Below are positions 1-6,274 of a DNA stretch of 15,856 nucleotides, piece by piece (the stretch's first letter is position 1; every line of letters starts with the position of its first letter). This stretch comes from Bacteroidota bacterium (lineage in GTDB: Bacteria > Bacteroidota > Ignavibacteria > Kapaibacteriales > Kapaibacteriaceae), in the NCBI GenBank assembly GCA_003488525.1, contig DNLG01000119.1, positions 20,530-36,385 of the forward strand, in the 5' to 3' direction. A program made the translations under genes and the position numbers. Below the pieces are notes generated by a model, which did not search any database, had not been told where the DNA came from, and worked only from the letters and a program-made list of their open reading frames with translations.

Positions 1-1467
1 TGCCATTAGACTGATCTTGCCGGTGCGCAGCACGCACTCGTCGCCCGCTCTGGCATGAAGCCACGCTCCGCAGCGTGCCGCGTCATAGGCCTGCATGCCC
101 TGGGCGCACAGACCGGCGATTATGCCGGTGAGAACGTCTCCCGATCCGGCCGTAGCCATGGCCGGATTCCCACACTGAAGGTAGGTGGAGTAATCCTTGG
201 TGACCGTTGCTGCCGGAACATGCTTGATGTGAACGATACAGTCGTAGTCCGCCGCTGCGCGTTGTGCATGTTCAACGTAGGACAGTTCTATCAGTCGACG
301 ATCTTTGCCGATCAGGCGCGAGAGCTCGCCCACGTGAGGAGTGATGATCAATTCACAGGTGCGGCTTCGCACAAGGGGCAGACTTCGAATGCCATCGGCA
401 TCAAGCACAAGAATGCGTCCGGCCGGGATCGATTCAATGAATTCAGCAATCATGGCGATCGTGCGGTGATCGGACCCGAGCCCCGGCCCGACGGCGATAA
501 CCGTGCTTCTTTCCATTCTTCGACAGAGCAGATCGATCGCCTCTACAGCGATCGTGCCGCTTTCCGTATGTGGCAATTGCGTCGTCATGATCTCGCGAGG
601 CGTCAACGGGTGGATCGAGGCGGCGGCCAGGTCGACGAGTCCCGCACCAATGGCCAGTGCTGCGTGTGCGGTCATCGAAGGGGCTCCACGCATGCCGAGT
701 GTTCCACCGATGACAAGGACATGCCCAAAGTCAAACTTCGACGATCGGCTGCTGCGTCCTGGCAGCATTGCCGCCACATCCATTTCGTCGAGTACTCCCC
801 CGTCGCTGATCCGTGCGGAAATCTCCACAGGGGCTCCGATGGGTGCCAGGTGGATCTTACCGCATACCAGCGGTCCGTTTGCGCGTAGATGTCCGGGTTT
901 GAGGCCTTCCATGGCGATGGTATGCTGACACCGCACAACGCCCGGATCGGTCTCTCCGGTCGTTGCATCGAGTCCGGTTGGCAGATCGATCGAGACCGTC
1001 ACCGCATCAAAAGCATTGACGGCCGAGGTGACCTTTCGAATCGCGTTATCAAGAGGCAATCGCGCACCGGAACCGAAGATGGCATCGATAACAACATCGG
1101 TCGCTTTCGTGCGCAACGTGTCGAGCTCATGGTGCAGGAGAACTCGTACGCTAAGGGGCAGACGCGCTCGTGCCTGACGATGCCCCTGTGAAAGAACTGC
1201 CGATTCCTGCGGTGCGGCCACTGTGACGTTGTAGGACTGTGAAAGAAGGCGCGCAATCGTAAGCCCATCGGCGCCGTTGTTTCCCGGTCCGCAGACGACA
1301 AGAATGGACACGGGCTCGGCCTGAGAAATCGACGAACTGATGATCTCCTGGATGATCCGGGTGCAGCTTGCCGATGCCTGATCGATAAGTTCGGCTTCAG
1401 TGATCCCGCTTCGCAGGCATTCTGCGTCGAGACGGCGCGACGCTTCCGGTGTGTAGACGCTGATCAT
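1..1467 (-). CDS. nnr: Bifunctional NAD(P)H-hydrate epimerase / ADP-dependent NAD(P)HX dehydratase (3' end cut by window)
   Basis: Cytosolic metabolite-repair enzyme. The N-terminal YjeF_N domain epimerises R-NAD(P)HX, and the C-terminal carbohydrate-kinase-like domain dehydrates S-NAD(P)HX back to NAD(P)H using ADP. I translated the minus strand from ATG at 1467; the frame stays open to the window edge, giving 489 residues. Seen: VVCGPGNNGADG at about residues 57-68 (family GPGNNGGDG), a DAIFGSG motif, SIDLPTG, then in the second domain VLVIGGTLGMRGAP from residue 250, VGPGLG, a DADGI motif, ITPHVGELSRL, and NPAMATAGSGDVLTGI near residues 435-450. The stop lies outside the window; given usual family lengths near 500, probably only a short tail is missing. 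The gene is divergent from the lipoprotein gene at 1537. There is no Shine-Dalgarno before the start; a TATATTG element lies 7 bases upstream. Identity is firm from the ordered motifs of both domains. Confidence 0.95.
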   Translation of the reverse strand, partial: MISVYTPEASRRLDAECLRSGITEAELIDQASASCTRIIQEIISSSISQAEPVSILVVCGPGNNGADGLTIARLLSQSYNVTVAAPQESAVLSQGHRQARARLPLSVRVLLHHELDTLRTKATDVVIDAIFGSGARLPLDNAIRKVTSAVNAFDAVTVSIDLPTGLDATTGETDPGVVRCQHTIAMEGLKPGHLRANGPLVCGKIHLAPIGAPVEISARISDGGVLDEMDVAAMLPGRSSRSSKFDFGHVLVIGGTLGMRGAPSMTAHAALAIGAGLVDLAAASIHPLTPREIMTTQLPHTESGTIAVEAIDLLCRRMERSTVIAVGPGLGSDHRTIAMIAEFIESIPAGRILVLDADGIRSLPLVRSRTCELIITPHVGELSRLIGKDRRLIELSYVEHAQRAAADYDCIVHIKHVPAATVTKDYSTYLQCGNPAMATAGSGDVLTGIIAGLCAQGMQAYDAARCGAWLHARAGDECVLRTGKISLMA

Positions 1468-1474
1468 GAAGCGT

Positions 1475-1481
1475 CAATATA
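1475..1481 (-). promoter_or_regulatory. Candidate -7 element TATATTG for nnr
   Basis: On the minus strand TATATTG lies 7 bases before the nnr ATG at 1467. It resembles the Bacteroidota -7 consensus TAnnTTTG with one base missing. If used, the transcript would have a leader of a few bases at most. I see no convincing -33 TTG at the expected distance, so this is a weak call supported mainly by the similar elements in front of other genes in this window. Confidence 0.35.
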
Positions 1482-1500
1482 GCCCCATGCTAAAAGGCGG

Positions 1501-1532
1501 TTGCATGATGCGTCTGCATGGCTGTATGTTCG
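1501..1532 (+). promoter_or_regulatory. Candidate promoter TTG-N21-TATGTTCG directly before the lipoprotein start
   Basis: TTG at 1501-1503 is followed after 21 bases by TATGTTCG at 1525-1532, which matches the Bacteroidota -7 consensus TAnnTTTG at seven of eight positions. The ATG at 1537 follows after only four bases (CCGC), and no Shine-Dalgarno is present. The Bacteroidota -7 element ends a few bases before the transcription start, so transcription would begin at or next to the ATG, giving a leaderless mRNA. The element is seen; its use is inferred. Confidence 0.5.
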
Positions 1533-1536
1533 CCGC

Positions 1537-2052
1537 ATGAAGCTGACGCAAATACTGCATTTCTGCGGTGCAGTTTTTTTTATCGCACTGACTGTCCTAT
1601 CGGCTGGCTGTGGAGGGATTGATCCCGATGCCGTGCGCCCATTTTCCGGTCTGCGCGGTACGATTCGATATGTAGGGGGCGCGCAGGCCTGGCCAGCTGA
1701 CTCGATCTATGACCTTCGCGTGGTGGCATTTGAGAAGAAGCCTCAGGTACCCGAAGATGTGCTGGCGGCAATCGTCCAGCAGACGGCGGCCTTCAGCCCG
1801 GTGATGCTGCCAACGATGCAGGACTCCACGCCGTATGTATTGGAGGTGCTTGCCACGCCCCGATCATTTGAGTATGTCGTCGTTGCCTTGCAGAATGGGC
1901 CGGACTTTCTCAAGAACTGGCTCATGCTCGATGTATATGCCCCGACTGGTGACCCGTCCGTTCCGGGACGCGTCCTCGTGCCCTCGGCGGGTGTGATCAA
2001 TCTCGACTTCCGGGTGGATTTCAAGAACCTTCCTCCGCAGCCGTTTCCATGA
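1537..2052 (+). CDS. Small lipoprotein of unknown function, coupled to a TonB-dependent receptor
   Basis: The product has 171 residues if it starts at ATG 1537. I do not recognise a family. Residues 1-24 form a lipoprotein signal (MKL start, hydrophobic stretch around 11-21, then SAG) ending at lipidated Cys25. The residue at +2 is Gly, not Asp, so outer-membrane placement is likely. The mature part has alternating hydrophobic residues suggesting a beta-rich fold (for example GLRGTIRYVGG, then YDLRVVAF) and a proline-rich end (PPQPFP). A TTG at 1501 would extend the frame by 12 residues, but ATG is preferred because it places the signal peptide at the N-terminus. The stop overlaps the receptor start as ATGA at 2049-2052, indicating translational coupling. 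By analogy with HmuY-type or SusD-type partners it may be the accessory lipoprotein of the receptor, but no sequence similarity to those families is seen. The gene call is firm; the role is inferred. Confidence 0.8.
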   Translation: MKLTQILHFCGAVFFIALTVLSAGCGGIDPDAVRPFSGLRGTIRYVGGAQAWPADSIYDLRVVAFEKKPQVPEDVLAAIVQQTAAFSPVMLPTMQDSTPYVLEVLATPRSFEYVVVALQNGPDFLKNWLMLDVYAPTGDPSVPGRVLVPSAGVINLDFRVDFKNLPPQPFP

Positions 2053-4268
2053 GTCGTACTCTTGAGAGGTTACTTCTGGCATTGCTGTTGTGCATTCTCT
2101 CGATGGTGATGCTACCGGCGCAGACAATGCCAGGCTCCGATGCATCATTGCTCCGAGTGAACGGTACGGTGCGCGATGCTCGTACCGGCGAAGTCCTCCG
2201 TGGCGCCACGATCCAACAGATCGGTGCTAATCGCGGAGGTGTGACGAATCTCAGCGGTTCATTTGCCGTTCGACTGCGTCGGATGGACTCAGTCTCCATA
2301 CGTGTGTCCTTTGTCGGATATGAGCCACGTGTGGTGTCATTTGCCGCTGAGGCAGATCCGATGCAGCTCCCGCCGATCGGACTTGAACCTTCCGTCGGAC
2401 GTCAGGCAGAGGTGATCATATCGGCCAACAAACGCGTCCAGGCCGTTCAGGACGTGCCTATCAGCGTCTCGATCGTTAAGAGCGATGATCTCGACCAGCG
2501 TGGCATCGTTCGACTGGACGAAGCACTGCGCTACGTCAGTGGCGTAAGTATTGCCCGCGATCAGGTCAACATCCGAGGTGCGTCTGGCTTTGCACTCGGC
2601 GTTGGTAGCCGGGCAATGGTGCTGATGGACGGATTCCCGCTGATCTCCGGCGATAATGGCGACATCAAGTTCGACGTCATGCCAGTTGCTGATATCGAGC
2701 GCATCGAAGTGATCAAGGGTGCCGGCTCGGCACTCTACGGCACCGGAGCTTTAGGTGGGGTCATCAGCATCCAAACAAAGCAGCCGACAGAGACCTTTAC
2801 GGCATCGGCGCGCATGTATGGCGGAGGATATACCGGACAGCCATACTCACAGTGGGAGTACAGGGACGGCTATCCGCTTCTGGGAGGTGCCGACGTTCGA
2901 ATGGCGCAGAAGGTTGGCGACCTGTCCTATAGCATCAGCGGCGGATTTCGTTACGATGAGGGCTTTCGGGCTTTCGACAAGGCCGTCCGCGGGTTTGGTT
3001 TCGGCAAGCTGTCGTACTCGATCAGTCCGTCGTCAGCACTACGCTTGAATCTGTTTCATGCCGAGGATGAGCGTCAGAACTTCCTCTATTGGAACAGTCT
3101 CGATAGCGCAACACGGGCTCCTGCGGCGCAGGATCCAAACGAGCGCGTGGTGACGTCGAAAACGGCGGTAGGTCTGGAGTACTCATCGATCCTGTCGGAT
3201 GTCTCGTCCTTGATCGTCCGCTACGGGGCTTTCCGGACGGTGTTTGCCAACCGATATATCAACAACGATACTCGTTCTGAGCAGTCCAGCGCCGTGGCTC
3301 ATTCATTGGATGTTCAGCATACCTCGTCGATCCTGAGTGATCTTGCGCTCACCTCCGGCTTGTCGGCCAGGATCAATACCGTTACCAGTCCGATTTATCA
3401 GCAGACCCTTCAGCACATTATCAGCGCTTTTTCTCAGGCAGAACTCAGCATCGGACTCGGTGCGATCGTTACGGCCGGACTGCGCATCGACCGTGAAGAG
3501 ACACTTACCCTTGAGCCCCATCTCGAGCTATCGCCAAAGTTCGGAGTATCCTGGCCTGTGACGCCCGAGCTGTCGTTTCGCGGCTCGGTCGGTCGTGGCT
3601 TTCGTGCTCCTACCGTTGCCGAGCGGTATGCAAATACCCAGTACGGACCCTTCCGCGTGCGGCCCAATCCAAGCGTACTGGCCGAGAGCTCCTGGTCTTC
3701 AGAGATCGGTGGCTCGTGGCGCAATTCCGCCGTGATCCCGTTCGAGCTCGACGTTGCGCTCTTCGATAATGAGCTCTTCAGTCTCATCGAACCAACGTTT
3801 GATCTTACAGCCCCGGAGATCCCCATTGTATTCAAGAACATTACCCGGGCGCGCATTCTTGGAATCGAGACAACGCTCAGACTGGCTCTTTCGCAGGGGT
3901 TGATGGCCGAAACGGGGCTTACCTATATGGATCCACGCGATTTGACACTCGGCAGCATCTTGAAGTATCGTAACAGGATACTCTGGTACTCGCGTCTGAT
4001 GTGGTCACCCATGGCATCAGTAAGCCTGCAGTTTGAGTATCGTTATCAAGATCGCGTAGAGGCGATCGACGACCGGTTGAGTCTGTTCATAACCGATGCC
4101 GACGTTCGTGTTCCATTGCATATCGTCGACGCCCGCATCTTTGTTGACGCATCTTCACGTGTGCGCTGTGGGCTTATCGGTCGAAACCTGGCCAACTACG
4201 CCTATACCGAATCGATTGGGAATCTCGGGCCCCTTCGGGCGATCCTCCTGCAGATAGAGTACCGGTAA
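2049..4268 (+). CDS. TonB-dependent outer-membrane receptor with N-terminal carboxypeptidase-D-like domain
   Basis: An outer-membrane active transporter of 739 residues that would take up a scarce ligand using TonB-ExbBD energy. Seen in order: a signal peptide (about 1-25, hydrophobic core LLLALLLCILSMVML, AQT near the cleavage site); a carboxypeptidase-D regulatory-like domain (about 36-113) with NGTVRDARTGEVLRGATI and SFVGYEP; a plug domain (about 130-245) with VPISVSIV, LRYVSGVSI, VNIRGASGF and IERIEVIKGAGSALYGTGALGGVIS; then a long barrel with alternating strands to the C-terminus. The chain ends in IEYR rather than a terminal aromatic residue, with Tyr next to last. The ligand cannot be read from the sequence; the plug resembles siderophore, vitamin or colicin-receptor types more than SusC. 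Its start overlaps the lipoprotein stop, so the two are made together. It converges on lptB with 7 bp between the stops. Confidence 0.93.
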   Translation: MSRTLERLLLALLLCILSMVMLPAQTMPGSDASLLRVNGTVRDARTGEVLRGATIQQIGANRGGVTNLSGSFAVRLRRMDSVSIRVSFVGYEPRVVSFAAEADPMQLPPIGLEPSVGRQAEVIISANKRVQAVQDVPISVSIVKSDDLDQRGIVRLDEALRYVSGVSIARDQVNIRGASGFALGVGSRAMVLMDGFPLISGDNGDIKFDVMPVADIERIEVIKGAGSALYGTGALGGVISIQTKQPTETFTASARMYGGGYTGQPYSQWEYRDGYPLLGGADVRMAQKVGDLSYSISGGFRYDEGFRAFDKAVRGFGFGKLSYSISPSSALRLNLFHAEDERQNFLYWNSLDSATRAPAAQDPNERVVTSKTAVGLEYSSILSDVSSLIVRYGAFRTVFANRYINNDTRSEQSSAVAHSLDVQHTSSILSDLALTSGLSARINTVTSPIYQQTLQHIISAFSQAELSIGLGAIVTAGLRIDREETLTLEPHLELSPKFGVSWPVTPELSFRGSVGRGFRAPTVAERYANTQYGPFRVRPNPSVLAESSWSSEIGGSWRNSAVIPFELDVALFDNELFSLIEPTFDLTAPEIPIVFKNITRARILGIETTLRLALSQGLMAETGLTYMDPRDLTLGSILKYRNRILWYSRLMWSPMASVSLQFEYRYQDRVEAIDDRLSLFITDADVRVPLHIVDARIFVDASSRVRCGLIGRNLANYAYTESIGNLGPLRAILLQIEYR

Positions 4269-4275
4269 CGGCTGA

Positions 4276-5025
4276 TCAGTAACGTTCCAATGAGAACGAT
4301 TCACCGAGGTAGCGCCGGCGCACTTCCTCATTTGCTGCGATCTCATCGGCGGTGCCGCTAACGAATATCGAACCGTCGATCAGAATGTACGAGCGGTCGG
4401 TGATGCTGAGGGTTTCATGCACGTTATGATCGGTGATCAGCACTCCGATGCCCTTGTGTTTGAGCTTTTGTACGATCTCCATGATGTCCTCGACGGCGAT
4501 CGGATCGATCCCTGCAAAGGGCTCATCGAGAAGGATGAACTTCGGTTCCGTGGCAAGGGCGCGCGCTATTTCACAGCGGCGACGCTCGCCCCCTGAGAGC
4601 ATGTAGCCCTTACTTTTTCGGATATGACCGATGCCGAACTCATCCAGAAGCTCTTCCCGACGGGCCAAGCGCTGAGCTTTGCTAAGGCGCTGCGTTTCGA
4701 GGATGGCCATGATATTGTCCTCGACGCTGAGCTTACGAAAGATCGATGGTTCCTGTGGCAGATATGCAAGACCAAGCCGCGCGCGTTTGTACATCGGCAT
4801 CTTGGTGATCTCCACATTGTCGAAGTGCACCGAGCCGCTGTCCGGCGGGACCATCCCGGTGATCATATAGAACGTCGTTGTCTTGCCGGCACCATTCGGT
4901 CCGAGAAGTCCGACGCATTCACCCTGACATACCTCAAGAGAACTTCCCTGCACAACGACTCGGCCCTTGTAGGATTTTCTTAGGCCTTTTGCCGTCAGCA
5001 CGCTCTTTTTGTCAGTTTCGGACAC
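4276..5025 (-). CDS. lptB: LPS export ABC transporter ATP-binding protein LptB
   Basis: Cytoplasmic ATPase of the LptB2FG complex, which extracts lipopolysaccharide from the inner membrane and drives it along the Lpt bridge to the outer membrane. The product has 249 residues, close to the usual 240-250. Seen: Walker [10 protein letters not shown] at about 42-50, Q-loop [13 protein letters not shown] with Gln91, signature LSGGERRR at 143-150, Walker [14 protein letters not shown] at 163-175, and switch His200 in LITDHNV. The [16 protein letters not shown] and LSGGERRR patterns separate LptB from the related LivF/LivG ATPases. The start is GTG at 5025, preceded by GGAG five bases upstream. The gene overlaps the end of the htrA gene by 14 bases, so translation is probably coupled. 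No lptA, lptC, lptF or lptG lies in the window. Confidence 0.95.
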   Translation of the reverse strand: MSETDKKSVLTAKGLRKSYKGRVVVQGSSLEVCQGECVGLLGPNGAGKTTTFYMITGMVPPDSGSVHFDNVEITKMPMYKRARLGLAYLPQEPSIFRKLSVEDNIMAILETQRLSKAQRLARREELLDEFGIGHIRKSKGYMLSGGERRRCEIARALATEPKFILLDEPFAGIDPIAVEDIMEIVQKLKHKGIGVLITDHNVHETLSITDRSYILIDGSIFVSGTADEIAANEEVRRRYLGESFSLERY

Positions 5026-6211
5026 CGCCGCTCCGTGGTCGTTTCTTCAGGGTCAAGGTAATACTCTTTTCCTGCTCACCACGGCGCACCGTCAGAGCAA
5101 GCTTCTGGTTGACCTCACCGTCGAGGATCGCGATATCGACATCCTCATCACGAAGCGTGGGCCTGCCATCGATGGCAATGATAACGTCTCCGGGCTCTAT
5201 TCCCGCCAGCTCGGCTGGACCATCAGCGGCAACCTGATGGACGAGCACGCCATCAGTGGACTTGAGCTGAAAGTACTTTCTCATGTTTTCGCTGATCGTC
5301 TCGAGTTTCATACCCGTCCAGAAGTCGCGGTCGATAACGCCTCCTGACTTGAGTCGGTCGACAATTCGCCGTACACGGTTGATCGGTATGGCAAAGCCAA
5401 TGCCGATGCTACCTGAGCCGCGCGAGCTGTTCGCCGTCGAGTAAATGACGGTGTTTACGCCGATCACCTCACCGTTGGAATTCACGAGTGGACCTCCGGA
5501 GTTTCCGGAGGAGATCGCCGCGTCGGTTTGGATCATGTTCCGGTAGACACGTACTTCACCTGCCTGCGCCGGTTGCGTAAAGCTCACACCCTGGTTGGAG
5601 ACAACTCCCACAGTAACTGTTGGCTTGGCGTTGTTATCGAAAAGACCGAAGGGATTGCCGAAAGCGATCGCCCACTCGCCGACGGCGATGTCATCGCTAT
5701 TGGCCAGACGCAGGAACGGGAACCCGGAACCTTCGATCTTCAGCAGAGTAACGTCGGTGACCATGTCCGTGCCGACGACCTTGGCGTCGTGCTTGCTGCC
5801 ATCGGTTAGCGTCACAACGATCTTTGTCGCACCGCCGGCCACATGATCGTTCGTTACGATGTATCCGTCCTTGCTGATGAGAAACCCGGAGCCGAGCGAC
5901 CGCACTTCGTAATCGCGTGTGTAGCCACGTGAGCGGTTACCGAAGAACTGATCGAAGAAAGGGTCGGAAAAGAACCCCTCGAATGGATCACGATACACCT
6001 GCGTGCGCGTCTCCGTGACGTTGATGCCTACAATGGCGGGCGAGCATAGCGTTACGGCACGGGTAATGGCATTACGGCGACTTTGGCCGATATCGTCCTG
6101 TGCTATGGCGCTGTGCGGGCCAGGGGCCGGCAGTGCGAGCATTGACAGCGGATGTGCTGCCAGTGACAGCCAGAGTGCTGCCAGAAAGCGTTGAATGGGA
6201 TTTCGTTTCAT
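5012..6211 (-). CDS. HtrA/Deg-family periplasmic serine protease with one PDZ domain
   Basis: A protein quality-control protease acting in the periplasm or at the membrane on misfolded envelope proteins. With ATG at 6211 it has 399 residues. Residues 1-38 form an export signal (MKR, hydrophobic [17 protein letters not shown], then a possible cleavage after AIA). The trypsin-like domain shows the full triad: His123 in VTNDHVAGG, Asp153 in VTDVTLLKI and Ser238 in [11 protein letters not shown]. One PDZ domain follows at about residues 290-385 ([28 protein letters not shown]). A single PDZ resembles DegS-type architecture rather than two-PDZ DegP/DegQ, so I give no gene symbol. An open frame continues 91 codons upstream to 6484 but runs antisense through the start of priA and would bury the signal peptide, so the start at 6211 is chosen. 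The last 14 bases overlap lptB, linking protease and LPS export in one transcript. Confidence 0.93.
   Translation of the reverse strand: MKRNPIQRFLAALWLSLAAHPLSMLALPAPGPHSAIAQDDIGQSRRNAITRAVTLCSPAIVGINVTETRTQVYRDPFEGFFSDPFFDQFFGNRSRGYTRDYEVRSLGSGFLISKDGYIVTNDHVAGGATKIVVTLTDGSKHDAKVVGTDMVTDVTLLKIEGSGFPFLRLANSDDIAVGEWAIAFGNPFGLFDNNAKPTVTVGVVSNQGVSFTQPAQAGEVRVYRNMIQTDAAISSGNSGGPLVNSNGEVIGVNTVIYSTANSSRGSGSIGIGFAIPINRVRRIVDRLKSGGVIDRDFWTGMKLETISENMRKYFQLKSTDGVLVHQVAADGPAELAGIEPGDVIIAIDGRPTLRDEDVDIAILDGEVNQKLALTVRRGEQEKSITLTLKKRPRSGGVRN
5031..5034 (-). promoter_or_regulatory. Shine-Dalgarno GGAG for lptB, inside the htrA gene
   Basis: On the minus strand GGAG is followed by five bases and then GTG at 5025. 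It supports the GTG start, which lies within the last codons of the protease gene. Confidence 0.6.
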
Positions 6212-6238
6212 ACGGCGCTGCAATCGTCGAATCGAAGC

Positions 6239-6271
6239 GCAATTTATTGCGAACAAGCGTCGGTAAATTGC
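6239..6271. promoter_or_regulatory. Perfect inverted repeat GCAATTTA-N17-TAAATTGC between htrA and priA
   Basis: In the 63-bp gap between two divergent genes, GCAATTTA (6239-6246) and TAAATTGC (6264-6271) are exact reverse complements around a centre at 6255. Each arm read outward gives TAAATTG, a -7-like element: the minus copy lies 28 bases before the htrA start and the plus copy lies four bases before the priA ATG. In both directions TTTA of the opposite arm sits 17 bases upstream of TAAATTG. The pair could be two back-to-back promoters, an operator for a dimeric regulator, or both. Confidence 0.5.
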
Positions 6272-6274
6272 CGC

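Noticed and set aside
55..888. A 277-codon plus-strand open frame.
   Set aside because: It is antisense to nnr, whose motifs for both domains lie on the minus strand. The plus-strand translation is rich in Arg, His and Asp with no recognisable domain.
1501..1536. A TTG start that would extend the lipoprotein by 12 residues.
   Set aside because: It would put a non-signal stretch before the lipoprotein signal peptide. The same TTG fits a -33 promoter element instead.
3434..3856. A 140-codon minus-strand open frame.
   Set aside because: It is antisense to the TonB receptor barrel. The composition is Ser/Arg-rich with no domain.
4272..4279. CTGATCAG palindrome and a repeated GTAACG near the receptor/lptB junction, considered as a terminator.
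   Set aside because: The stem is too short, it has no loop and no U-run follows.
6191..6274. A TTG start that would extend PriA by 28 residues.
   Set aside because: The PriA family motif begins directly at ATG 6275, and the extension would overlap the start of the htrA gene.
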